Origin: Echinostoma caproni
Lineage: Eukaryota; Platyhelminthes; Trematoda; Plagiorchiida; Echinostomatidae
NCBI GenBank assembly: GCA_900618425.1
Contig: UZAN01049017.1
Location: 1-10,553, forward strand
Direction of reading: 5' to 3'
Length of the DNA: 10,553 nucleotides
The notes below the pieces were generated by a model. The model made no database searches. It was not told where the DNA came from and worked only from the letters and a program-made list of their open reading frames with translations. A program made the translations under genes and the position numbers. Positions 1-7,990 of this stretch are shown piece by piece. Each line of letters opens with the position of its first letter. Position 1 is the first letter of the stretch.

Positions 1-137
1 GCCTTGCGTGTTAGGCTTTGGTTAACCGAAGGCTCCGGTTATGGATTCCTCAAGAAAATTCACCTGCCTTGGCTTGGGAAACTTGGCAGTATTTATAAAC
101 ATCATTTTACTATGATTTGTTTGGCACACAGTCTGGC

Positions 138-720
138 GTCAGACGCATGAAATATACAAATACACATAAAGCTATAGCAGCTTTTGACAACCTGTGACAC
201 CCGTGGCCTCGCCATGACACCGGACTGCCTCTTAAGCGAAGGGTGTGCATCGCAGCGATTCGTAGTGTTCTGTTTTACGGTTACGAGACCTGACATCTCC
301 GAGCGGAGGATGCTAATCAACTTTCCGTATTCGACCACCGATGTCTTCGAAACATTGCTTGAGTCTGGTGGGAACATCGGATGAGCAATGACGAAATTCG
401 TCGTCGTGTGTTGTATGCGGATAGTTGTTCTATATTGGAAGTAATCGCTCTACACCGCTTCAGATGTTTTGATCATGTTTTGCATATGTCTACCCATCGC
501 CTACCTCCCTGTGCTCTCTTTACATGTGTTTCGCAAGGGTGAAAGCAGCGCTGCGGCGATCAGACCATGACCTTGCGTAGAGGTATGAAGAATTTAACCT
601 AAGCATTGGCCTCGATTGGTGCAGCTCGCTTTCTAGGCTGGGACCCAGAGGGTGAGGATTGCTGATGATTAGAGACGTCGGGAGATTTGACTCAGAATAG
701 AAGTCAATGCTTTCCAATCA
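138..720 (+). pseudogene. C-terminal region of an RTE-like reverse transcriptase polyprotein, stop-riddled
   Basis: One frame (codons starting at positions divisible by 3) carries the conserved words of the region after the RT domain, in the family's order: RSVLFYGYET near 261-290, SVFDHRCLRNIA at 324-359, VWWEHRMSN from 363, EIRRRVL after that, LHRF and HVLHMSTHRLP near 447-510, GDQTMT near 556-573, then LET and QNRSQ near 669-707. No indel is needed to read it. Seven in-frame stops lie at 195, 291, 360, 540, 600, 663 and 666. Those at 291, 540 and 666 stand where the family has Trp, and those at 195 and 360 where it has Arg. In functional elements this region follows the RT and carries a putative DNA- or RNA-binding role. 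The upstream RT and endonuclease are absent. Its wording differs from the copies at 2625 and 7821, suggesting another subfamily. Confidence 0.85.
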
Positions 721-884
721 ATTTATGCACAAACTTAATCTTATTCAATTCCCTATCTTCACAATTTCATTGCCTCCAACATTCGGATCTTCCATCTACC
801 CATTCATCCAAACGAATAGTCAAAGAAATTGAAGAAAACCAATACAGGAAACTGCGTAATTGGTTTTTAAAACTGAAACTGGAT
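721..884 (+). other. 3' UTR of copy C
   Basis: This segment follows the last conserved coding words and aligns by eye with the 3' UTRs of the minus-strand copies at 2625-2790 and 7821-7990. Shared landmarks in order are a pyrimidine-rich stretch, TTCATCC followed by an AAACGAATAG-like word (near 802-820), ACCAATAC (838-845; ACCGGTGC in copy B), TTGGTTTTTAAAA (860-872) and GAAACTGGAT (875-884). A reading frame stays open through it to 968, but this is read-through of the element's tail rather than a separate small gene. Confidence 0.65.
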
Positions 885-904
885 AATTGTCTTCGACAAA
901 TTAT
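883..904. repeat. Inverted repeat at the 3' terminus of copy C
   Basis: ATAATTGTC (883-891) and GACAAATTAT (895-904) form a nine-pair stem with one bulged A and a TTC loop. It straddles the inferred 3' end of the retrotransposon. Copy B has no matching hairpin after its own terminus, so this is more likely flanking DNA than an element feature. Confidence 0.4.
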
Positions 905-1107
905 AGGTGCAGTATCGGGAAATGGTTACAAGAAATTTAAGCGCGACCAAACCACAACCTGGTGTTAAAGTACAGAGACCTTAATCAATCGACTATAACA
1001 ATTTGCGTCGGATTAAGCCTCTCAAATGGAAAACCCAGGGACAGTCTAATTAACGGTTAGAGAGAAAATGCAATCCAAAGACGTGAACAANCATGAATTG
1101 CGTATAA

Positions 1108-1614
1108 AAGGAGCACTGTTTTCGAATAATCTCACTCATTTTGTCAAAATTTGATCGAATCAGGAACCGAAAGACGAAAACCAACAGCGCAGAATGGAGG
1201 ATTAAAGCCGTGTGCAAAAGAGTGCGTAGCCAGGTAGTGAATAAGGAGGCGGCCTTGAATGCGTAGTTTACCACGAGTACGGTAGGCCTTGGTTCACTAA
1301 ATAAGTGGTCTCGGACGATCAGCGGATGTGCTCGATGTGGTGGGTTCACCTTGGTGCAAATGTTCTTTAGGCAAAACGCAAAATATCTGTGGACAACGCT
1401 GACATGGAAAATGTGACTTGTCAACGAACACAGCCACTTCCCTTATCGAAATCTATTGTCCGAAATGTTTCCAGAACACGCGAATGAACCAAGCAACTGG
1501 CCATCGGCTCTTTCGGAAAAGCGCTGCCGTCTTGCAGTTCGCGCTCAGTTGCGCAAAAGCCAGAGTGCATCACCGAACACGGCCTACGCTAGACCGAGCA
1601 ACCGAGTATTAAAA
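1108..1614 (+). pseudogene. Unidentified degenerate reading frame
   Basis: A single plus-strand frame stays open for 52, 49 and 66 codons, separated only by a TAG at 1264 and a TGA at 1414, and closes with a TAA at 1615. The conceptual product is polar and basic: a KTKTNSAEW-like start, a CARCGG segment with a Cys-x2-Cys pair near 1327-1338, and an Arg/Ser/Ala-rich end. I do not recognise it. It could be an old exon, the N-terminal ORF of a transposon or a chance run. The opposite strand is also open from 1424 down to 1050, which weakens the case. There is no clear start codon context and no splice evidence. It lies between a retrotransposon tail and featureless DNA, so a transposon origin is the more likely alternative. 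Confidence 0.3.
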
Positions 1615-1617
1615 TAA

Positions 1618-2624
1618 CCCACAACACCATCCACCGTGTAGTCGGATTTGAATTCTAAGCGGCATCTAACTGTAAAGCTGATGGGTATTTTTATGAAATC
1701 GAACCGTTATTGTATAATGAAACTTCATTTTCCGTTGGTATCATAGAAAATATTTCCAACAACGCAAACAAATTTACCACAAATACCTCTGATAGTCACT
1801 CAATAGGGAATCTTATCAAGGCAGCTTCCCGCGATTTAAATTGTCTCCTGCATAACGCCATTTACACTAATCATAAACGCCTCCACTTAATTGGTTTTCG
1901 AATAGTTTTAGAGGGCTGATGTGTTCGCCTCAAATTTTATTGCTTATTACAAATTCATCACTCTACGTCAAAACAATTTGGCACCCCATATAAGCCAACT
2001 GGTCGAAATGGAATATAATTCATCGAAAGGATATGTCTATACATGCTCTATTCCTTGGCGGTATTGGTGGTCCGCCGATAGACTGTTCGTGCATTCCTAA
2101 TTCTCAAACTGACCGTAATAATTATCAGAACAGAGTTCATGTACCGTATCTCGCGAATACTATATAATTAGTCACTGAAAAACTACTTCTCACACCCAAT
2201 GGTCAAACCCCTTCCGAAAAAAAACAATTGTATGTAGGTTCATTGGCTACATATACTGACACTCGAGACTCCATGATCTGGTGTTATTGGGTTTGTACAT
2301 AGTAAATTGAATGGGGTTCATTGGTTTTGGCTCACTGACCAGCTCTCGTTTCTCTGGAGCTTCACCAAACAGACAATGAGATTCATGAATTATCCTACAA
2401 CCTTTACGACAACCAAAGGTGACAGTAAAATTAGGCATTCAACAATTCTCCTTGATACCCCACGTCAATGCTGGGTCTACACTGGTGCTCTAGTTCATAG
2501 CCTGAACTACATCTATTAGAGCAATGCCGAAAGCATATTCTGATACCAACTTTGTTATTATCCCATTAATCCATAATAGTAATCACCTAAGAAGTATTTT
2601 TTATTACACAATATCTACAATACT
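1618..2624. other. AT-rich DNA with no recognised feature
   Basis: I examined both strands. Short open frames such as 1710-1919 on the plus strand and those around 2250-2520 on both strands show no family words, no low-stop conservation across frames and no start context worth calling. No repeat shared with the rest of the window was found. The segment ends at the inferred 3' terminus of the minus-strand RTE-like copy. Confidence 0.6.
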
Positions 2625-2792
2625 TAGTTTGTCTTCACAACCATTACCCATGCATTTCCATGCGCCGGTTTTGGTATCTGTCCTATGGCTGCCCATTTGA
2701 ACAAAAGATCAGAATGAAGAGTGGAGTGTTGAGAGCAGTGGCTAAGCAAAGATAGAGAATTCATATATAGTGTGGTTGCAAGAATAATGATG
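2625..2792 (-). other. 3' UTR of copy A
   Basis: Downstream (minus strand) of the last coding word WRSCIS, this segment aligns by eye with the 3' UTR of copy B. Shared minus-strand landmarks are a pyrimidine-rich stretch, GGGCAGCC (GAGCAGCC in copy B), ACCAAAACCGG and ATGGTTGT. Similarity fades near 2625-2635, before the GAAACTGGAT word that ends copies B and C, so the terminus is placed approximately. Confidence 0.6.
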
Positions 2793-3698
2793 AGATGCAA
2801 GAGCGCCACTGTTTGCGAAACCCAACCATATCACCCACTGACTCTAATCACCGGTTATCATGATCACGGGGTCCCCAGCCAAAGTGCCCAACGGGACCTA
2901 TGTGACCCAGTGTTCTGGTTAGGGCTTTGATACCCGCATGCCAGATATTTGTTTGACCAACTTGACCTTTTTTAAACATTCTGCCTCGGCAAATATCGCG
3001 CGGCGTGACAACCTATTTGGTGACATGTGTAACGAATGTCCCAACCAACGTAATCTATGGAGGTCGACCACGACCGCGATTGCCTAAAACTCCGCGCTTA
3101 AGCTCAGCATTACTCATCCAGTTTCAAAACCTCACTCGTACAATGCGGTGTGGACGGCGGTGTCCGAACACCGACAGTCTACCTTCATTATGTTTTCTTA
3201 ATCGTTAAGTGGGCGCCGTAGATCATACACTTGACCCTTCATAGACAGCCGGATGTCGCGACGGCGCCACAGGTGTCTCAAGTTGGCAAATGTCAATCGA
3301 ATCTTTTGTATGCGCCCCAACACTGCATCTGTGACGCGTTTGTCAGGTGATATATATTGCTGCCCAAATAACAAAACTTGTCCTCTGGCTCTATTATTTT
3401 TCCAGTTAGAGTGAGACTGGGTGCTGAACCAACCCAGCTTTGTAGATACACCTTAGACTTTGAAGGTACAAAACGCATACCGGATATGGCCACGCGAGCA
3501 GTCAAACTATCCAGAAAAACTTGCAAACTTACTTCGATCTTCACTTTGCAACACAATATCGTCTGCATCCTGCAGATCAGACAGTCTGTCATCTAGGAGC
3601 AGATCGATGCCACTAATCTCGTTCTGGTCCTTCGGGTTGGGGGTTTGACTCGAGTTAGCGTCTCCGTCGGTAAAATGGTAGGAGAGTAATTGATCCAA
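2793..3698 (-). pseudogene. RT active-site region and C-terminal region of an RTE-like polyprotein (copy A)
   Basis: Minus-strand reading gives, in order: GIDLLL and RLSDLQ, then the catalytic box as DADDIVL (3558-3569), LDSLTARVA and GMRF, then PSLTLTGK, KFCYLGSNI, FANLRHLWRRRDIRLS, RLSVFGHRR, SNAEL, DLHRLRWLGH, NRLSRRAIFAEA, GQTNIWHAG, LGHIGPV, GWGPRDHDNR, LES and KQWRSC. This is the late part of an RTE-like RT followed by its usual C-terminal region. Damage: the box's Tyr is Asp; an extra T near 3526 and an extra dinucleotide in the TA run near 3351 shift frame; the segment around 3195-3230 is shortened and scrambled; further shifts occur near 3065 and 2965; and a TGA at 2848-2850 replaces a conserved Trp. 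Everything upstream of the box is missing. It is closely similar to copy B, for example over 3005-3064 against 8210-8270. Confidence 0.85.
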
Positions 3699-4100
3699 GA
3701 AGTTGGGCCTCTACTTCACTTTACCCGCTGCCTTGCGGTCAGGTTCTTGTCAGAACTAAAGGCTTTGGACGAGAACCCTAATCGTTCTCCTGCTTAGTGG
3801 CTGGACACCCTGGAAGTACCCATCCATCAAACTCAAATGCATACACAACCAAAAAATAATTCTATACTGCATCGGTCGTCGCGCAGGATAATCAGGACCG
3901 CGCTGCCCATTGCATCGAGTGGGGTGGGTAATGATAAGTGGGCTACTGCTCAGGTACCCGACCCTCTCCGTTTACCCCTTCTTTCAACCCGTAATATTCC
4001 CTCAGACAACTTGTTCGTCACTCGCCAAAGTTTGTTGCCAAGTAGCCCGGTAAGTAGTTTACCACAAAATAGATAGCAAAGTCTGAAGCCTCGTAAGCAA
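3699..4100 (+). other. Leader / N-terminal part of the plus-strand RTE-like element (copy D)
   Basis: This segment precedes the endonuclease words and reads in the same frame as them. From about 3699 the frame runs open to a TAG at 3795, then from 3798 through MHTQ (3837) to a TAG at 4074, then on into the endonuclease with no indel. I infer that the original ORF, or a translated leader, began here. I cannot assign a domain: the product is rich in Arg, Ser and Pro, with no zinc knuckle seen. The left limit is the junction with the minus-strand part and is approximate to some tens of bases. Confidence 0.5.
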
Positions 4101-4925
4101 CTGAATCTGGGGGCCTTCAACGCGAGGACTAAGGTGTAAGTAGGTCAACAAGCGTGTTTGGTGCGTAAAATGGACTCTTTGGGGATTGATGTCTGCTGCG
4201 TGTTGGAGACTCGAATCCAGGATCCTAGCAGTATATCCCACTTAAGTGCACCGAGGTTGTCTTTGAGGTTCTTCTTCCGCACGTCAGGTGATGACGAAGC
4301 CCGTTCAGTAGGCCAGCGTGGTGCAGGCATTGTACTAAATAATACAGCCGAAGCCGCACTACTCGATTGGATCCCTGTCAACAGCCGCTTATGTGCGATG
4401 CGCCTCCAAGGGTCTATTAGCCTCCGGAAGGGAAGCAACACCAAAAGGTGTTTATCCGTCATTTCAGCGTATGTACCGGCCAACTGTAGTTCTGATGTGC
4501 AAAAGGACGAGTTTTATGATAAACTCACCGAACTCATTCGGTTGAGCCGAAGCTCCGATGTAGTTGTTCTCTCAGGTGATTTTAAGGCTCAAGTTGGAAA
4601 ACTGAGCGCATCGGAAGCTTGCCTAGGCGGTCATTGTGCTCTGCCGTGCCAGCGAACAGATAATGGCGATCGACTTCTTCAGTTCTGCGCAGATCATCAT
4701 CTGTTCCCATCCAGCGCCAAGTTCCAACACAGCTCTCAAGGGACAGCAACGTGACGCCGAAATTCAACTGGCACGCTAACTCCGATCGACCACATAGCAG
4801 TAAGCTACTTTTGGCTTTGTTCAGTAAAAAGCTGCAGGTCATATTGGACCACCTGCGTTGAATGTGATCACGCGTTAGTTTTAATGCAGTTTACTGTCCA
4901 TTTCCCTGGTCGCAAAAGATCTCAC
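4101..4925 (+). pseudogene. APE-type endonuclease domain of an RTE-like retrotransposon (copy D)
   Basis: In a functional element this domain nicks the chromosomal target to prime reverse transcription. One frame gives LNLGAFNARTK, a TAA at 4137, then GQQACLV and MDSLGIDVCCVLETRIQD (catalytic Glu codon 4206-4208), RTSGDDEA, GAGIVLNN, LLDWIPVNSRLCAMRL, ISAYVP, VVLSGDFKAQVG (4563-4598), NGDRLLQFCADHHLF, a TGA at 4752, TPIDHIAVSY and CDHALV (Asp-His at 4866-4871). The GDFN motif reads GDFK, so the conserved active-site Asn is Lys. The SDH motif reads CDH. No indels occur, only stops at 4137 and 4752. The TGA at 4752 stands where relatives have Trp in an ATW word. The words match RTE-clade endonucleases, the family often annotated as craniofacial development protein 2-like. 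The domain is certain, the clade likely. Confidence 0.9.
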
Positions 4926-5684
4926 CAAACTCGATTGGCAGATCATTGCTCATCTGACCCAGCGTTTCGTGCCCGTTTTGAATCAGAACTAGGGCAAGAG
5001 CTAAACGCACTGCGGAGTGGTAGTGTAAATGAACACTGGAATCAGATTAGCCGAGCAATGCACTCCGCAGCGAACGTTGTTTGTGGATCTGAAGCAGTAG
5101 CCCGCCCGAAACATTGGGTATCTGATGAGTTAGTCGCACTGATGGAGAAAAAGCGGCAAATCCCAACCACCCGGGATCAAGGCAGGGTTAGATAGCGTCT
5201 ACAACGACAACTCGCGAGGAGCCTCAAGAAAGACCGTGAGAACTGGTGGGCAACGATAGCTAGTGAAATGGAAGTAGCAGCTGCATCAGGGAATAGTCAC
5301 TGTTCCAACTGATACGCATTACGAGAGGTCGGCGAACCACAGTTAGTGAAACAATCTGCGACAAAAGTGAGCAAGCTATTCACAGCAGGGAACAGCTTGA
5401 CCAGTGGGCGGAGTACTTCAACGAACAGTTCAGCTGGCCAGGCGCTAACCAGGCTATCTCCTCCGATGTATCTGAGGCTCCGTGGGCAGTGTCATCTGAA
5501 CTTCCTACTGCAGCAGAAGTTCGTTCTTGCATCCGAGCCCTGAAGAAAGGAAAAGCAGTAGGGCCGGACGGGCTTTCTCCCGCTCTTTTCAAGATGGGAA
5601 GGCGGTGACCTTGTAGATTCTATTACTGATGTAATGCGTGACATCTGGTTACACGAGAGCATTCCATCATCCTGGGGCGAATCA
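4926..5684 (+). pseudogene. Linker and N-terminal start of the RT domain (copy D), truncated
   Basis: The endonuclease frame continues through ARFESELGQELNAL, NEHWNQI, KHWVSDELVALMEKKRQIP and, after a TAG at 5193, SLKKDRENWWATIASEME, the charged linker usual between APE and RT. One base is missing near 5298. The frame then shifts by one position and reads LFQLIR, TVSETICD, LDQWAEYFNEQFSWPGA, EVRSCIRALKKGKAVGPDG and SPALFKMG. An extra A near 5600 restores the first frame for GGDLVDSITDVMRD and IPSSWGES. Similarity stops at about 5684, at the point where relatives continue with a VPVFKKG-type motif. The RT catalytic motifs are therefore not part of this piece. Loss of the 3' side is unusual for a plain 5'-truncated insertion and supports the inversion model or a later deletion. 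Confidence 0.87.
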
Positions 5685-7397
5685 CTGGAACTTGAAGTAG
5701 GTTCCGGCTGAGAGTGAAGTTATCAACGAATTCGGTGATAGCCCTTTTCTCAATGCAAGTGCGAGCGTCACTATTGCTTGGATTGCTGAAAATTCAGTCA
5801 TTCATAGTGTTTTAACGAAATGCTTATCCAAAAATTAATTATATCCTACATAACGTTTGAATCTAATTATTCCCCTCTCTCTTTATTTATAGTTTTACCG
5901 AGACTCTGATTTATTTGATTCTGCTTTAATTTCAGCACATGTACAACGGTGCCTTTATGCTGCTAGAATGATGTAAACCTTACGTGAGAGATGCTTAAAT
6001 ACCCAAAAGATAAAGATTGTTTATATGAAGTGGGAGTTTTTTCCATCCCCAACGAACTGTATTTCACTTGCATCTATTCCGCATAACACTCATCCACNAA
6101 GGCTGACCACTTACAACCATAGGATGACTTTATTCTTTTTCACTTAAGTCAGCCAAATTAGCTGTTCTATTAACGTTTCCCGAACCCAAAACACACATTA
6201 GGAACCATGCATACAACAAACCAGTAAAATTGGTAGAATCACAATTTTTGTTTTCCCCATTACACATGAGACGTAGTGCGCCTCGCGGTTTTTTCCCTAA
6301 TCACGATTGATACTCTTGTAAACACAGAAAAAGCACCTAATATATGCGACCGTTTGACCAGCCACAATGCGTCGTGATTTGTGGCTACTGTTTTACTATT
6401 TACTTAATTGAAGCCTAGCGCAGAATTTGTAGTGAATACTGTTTTATTAAGTTACTGAGATGCGATGCGAAATATTGATTGTCTTCAACTGGTCTTCAAC
6501 ATAATAAGTATATCGCAGACTCCAATTTCGAAAAGGGCACAAAATTGATGGGTGATAAACATCTCAAATAAACGGTTAAGCGTTTTCAATAAACCCTAAA
6601 TAAAATGCATGGAGTAGATCATGGGAGTAAAAACTGAGTTGTTCGGCAGTCGTATCTCTCGAGGCTTTTCCAAACCTTTGGGTTTAGACTCTCACCCATA
6701 AAATGAACTCGGTGAACAGATCAGTATGTGGGTGTAAACAGGTTGATTAACCCATGTCTGAGAACCTCTGCGAGAGTGTACAACACGCAAAGGTAGCAGC
6801 TCCTTAGTGTGCTGACAGGATCCATTATGCTACCAAACGGCCACAAGATAATCTGACAAGGATGAATAGATCCCTGAACCAAATCAAACCAGTCGAATAA
6901 CAAATGGCGTCTTGATAAACCACTGGAATTTATTCGCATACCGTGCGGAACGCAAATGGTTTTGCAAACGTTACGGGTGCACCTTAAAAAACCAGTGATA
7001 CCAAGAATGCCCAATGTACCAAGCTCTCATGAAACTACAACAAATCTGTTTTTCTTCGCCGAGGAACGAGTCGTAGTAAAGTAAGAAGCAGAATTCAATA
7101 AGCAGAAAACCAAAATCGATTCTACCCTTTCGAACATAATTGTTTGCTAATTGTCCATAGGCAATCTTCACGATGTTTCGGCGTTTTGTTAGGCTATCCG
7201 GAGCGAGAATACGCTTTGAGGATGAAAACTACGTCAAAAAGAGGACACATCTTTCAGACGGTATGAGAACAAGTTTCCAGAATTGGGTTAAAGTGATATG
7301 AAGTTCTGTTACAATAAATAATTCGCATGACAATAATGACTTGGATACCTCATGGAGCGGGAGTTGAATTTTAGTCGCTTCACCGTGATATGATTAT
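5685..7397. other. AT-rich DNA with no recognised gene
   Basis: I read both strands and found no family words. Minus-strand open frames at 6721-7014 (97 codons) and 6971-7171 overlap each other and show no recognisable domain. The plus strand at 6720-7080 has a loosely open frame with several stops. The GCCTCGCGGTT word near 6280 recurs in the repeat-like block at 8751. One ambiguous base lies at 6098. Confidence 0.55.
6360..6386. repeat. Short perfect inverted repeat
   Basis: AGCCACAA (6360-6367) and TTGTGGCT (6379-6386) form an eight-pair perfect stem with an 11-base loop. It is isolated in AT-rich DNA with no gene beside it, no U-run after it and no other copy in the window. It may be chance. 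Confidence 0.3.
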
Positions 7398-7820
7398 TTG
7401 AATGGAATTTTTATGACATTTCCCGTTTCGGTGTGGGACCGACCACGTGCTAGACACCAAACCTTAAAATATCCTGTGGGTCAGGCAAGGAGTGAGATCC
7501 ACCCCCTGATCGGGAATTCGAAGGCATGCAGTCCAAAGGAAGTGGACCGCATTCGAGAACCATTACACACATTACACAAAACGCCATACATGTGTTAACA
7601 CTGTGGATGCAGCCCGTTTCGCGGTGGCTTTGTGAGCATAGATGAGTGTCTAAAAGCAGATAATCACAAAGACCCAGCTTGGGTGACCTACGTACCAAGT
7701 TGTAAAGTACTATCCCGCAGAAGTGGTCGAAGCTCTAGAAAAGCAAAAGAAAGGCGGGCATGGGTAGGCCACTGTGATCAGCTCGAGTGCGAGACCGAAA
7801 GGCGGCAGAGTAGCTGACGC
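7398..7820. other. GC-richer spacer of unknown content next to copy B
   Basis: Plus-strand frames at 7398-7598 and 7632-7817 and a minus-strand frame at 7450-7698 are open, but none contains family words I recognise. The composition is richer in G and C than the DNA to its left. The segment lies immediately beyond the 3' terminus of copy B, so it is either the insertion site of that copy or part of another old repeat. Confidence 0.35.
7561..7578. repeat. Nine-base tandem duplication
   Basis: CATTACACA occurs twice in perfect tandem. This is a minor local duplication with no visible link to a mobile element boundary. Confidence 0.6.
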
Positions 7821-7990
7821 ATCCAGTTTCAATTTTTAAACAAACAACCATGCTACTTTGTGCACCGGTTTTGGTTGATATCTTTCGGCTGCTCATTCGG
7901 ATGAACATTAGGAGAAAGACAGGAAAGATTGAAAGTAGGATCGAAGAGAAAATTGGAAATTTTAGTAAAGTAATGATACAGAGAAGCTGA
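7821..7990 (-). other. 3' UTR of copy B
   Basis: After the coding words KQWRSC, the minus strand carries a pyrimidine-rich stretch, TTCATCCGAATGAGCAGCC, ACCAAAACCGGTG, ATGGTTGTTTG and finally TTGAAACTGGAT. The same order of landmarks is seen in copies A and C, which marks it as untranslated element tail. The coding frame happens to stay open some way into it. Confidence 0.65.

Larger units (their letters stand above)
32..884 (+). mobile_element. RTE-like non-LTR retrotransposon, 5'-truncated 3' end (copy C)
   Basis: This is the tail of a non-LTR retrotransposon: the protein region after the reverse transcriptase domain followed by a 3' UTR. The 3' boundary is set by comparison with copy B on the minus strand at 7821: both end in a stretch containing GAAACTGGAT (here 875-884), and similarity stops there. 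The 5' boundary is unsure. Solid similarity begins near 138. A possible KFTCLG word at 56-73, in another frame, resembles the YLGS motif that normally lies just upstream, so the copy may reach back to about 32 with damage between 74 and 137. Clade assignment to RTE (SR2-like) is from recalled family motifs, not a search. Confidence 0.8.
2625..5684. mobile_element. Composite RTE-like element: 3' part inverted relative to 5' part
   Basis: Two parts of an RTE-like retrotransposon lie head to head. The minus-strand part (2625-3698) runs from just before the RT active-site box to the 3' UTR. The plus-strand part (3699-5684) runs from a leader through the APE endonuclease to the first segment of the RT. 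Read on the minus strand, the order is an inverted 5' segment whose 5' end meets the upstream end of the 3' segment. Established work on mammalian L1 describes this topology for twin priming. About 150-200 codons of RT core between the two parts are missing. Two unrelated insertions that happen to abut remain possible. No convincing target-site duplication was visible at the outer ends. Confidence 0.55.

Noticed and set aside
659..684. CTGATGA stretch as a hammerhead core
   Set aside because: It lies inside the retrotransposon coding frame, is explained by two adjacent stop mutations, and has no matching GAAA segment in the right place.
687..968. 93-codon plus-strand ORF
   Set aside because: Its first residues are the end of the retrotransposon C-terminal region (QNRSQ), and the rest is read-through of the 3' UTR shared with copies A and B.
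1050..1424. 124-codon minus-strand ORF
   Set aside because: No domain words, an ambiguous base inside, and it lies antisense to the low-stop plus-strand frame. The hydrophobic look comes from the complement of an Arg/Lys-rich frame.
4145..4483. 112-codon minus-strand ORF
   Set aside because: It is the antisense shadow of the APE endonuclease domain on the plus strand.
291..4754. TGA standing at conserved Trp codons in all RTE-like copies (291, 540, 666, 2848, 4752, 8141), suggesting recoding of TGA as Trp
   Set aside because: Many other conserved Trp positions in the same copies are TGG, TGA also replaces Arg, and TAA and TAG stops occur too. Flatworm mitochondria read TGA as Trp, but these are nuclear repeats in decay. 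Simple transitions explain the pattern.
6721..7014. 97-codon minus-strand ORF with several Cys
   Set aside because: No recognisable motif, no signal peptide, overlapping alternatives on both strands, and no sign of conservation.
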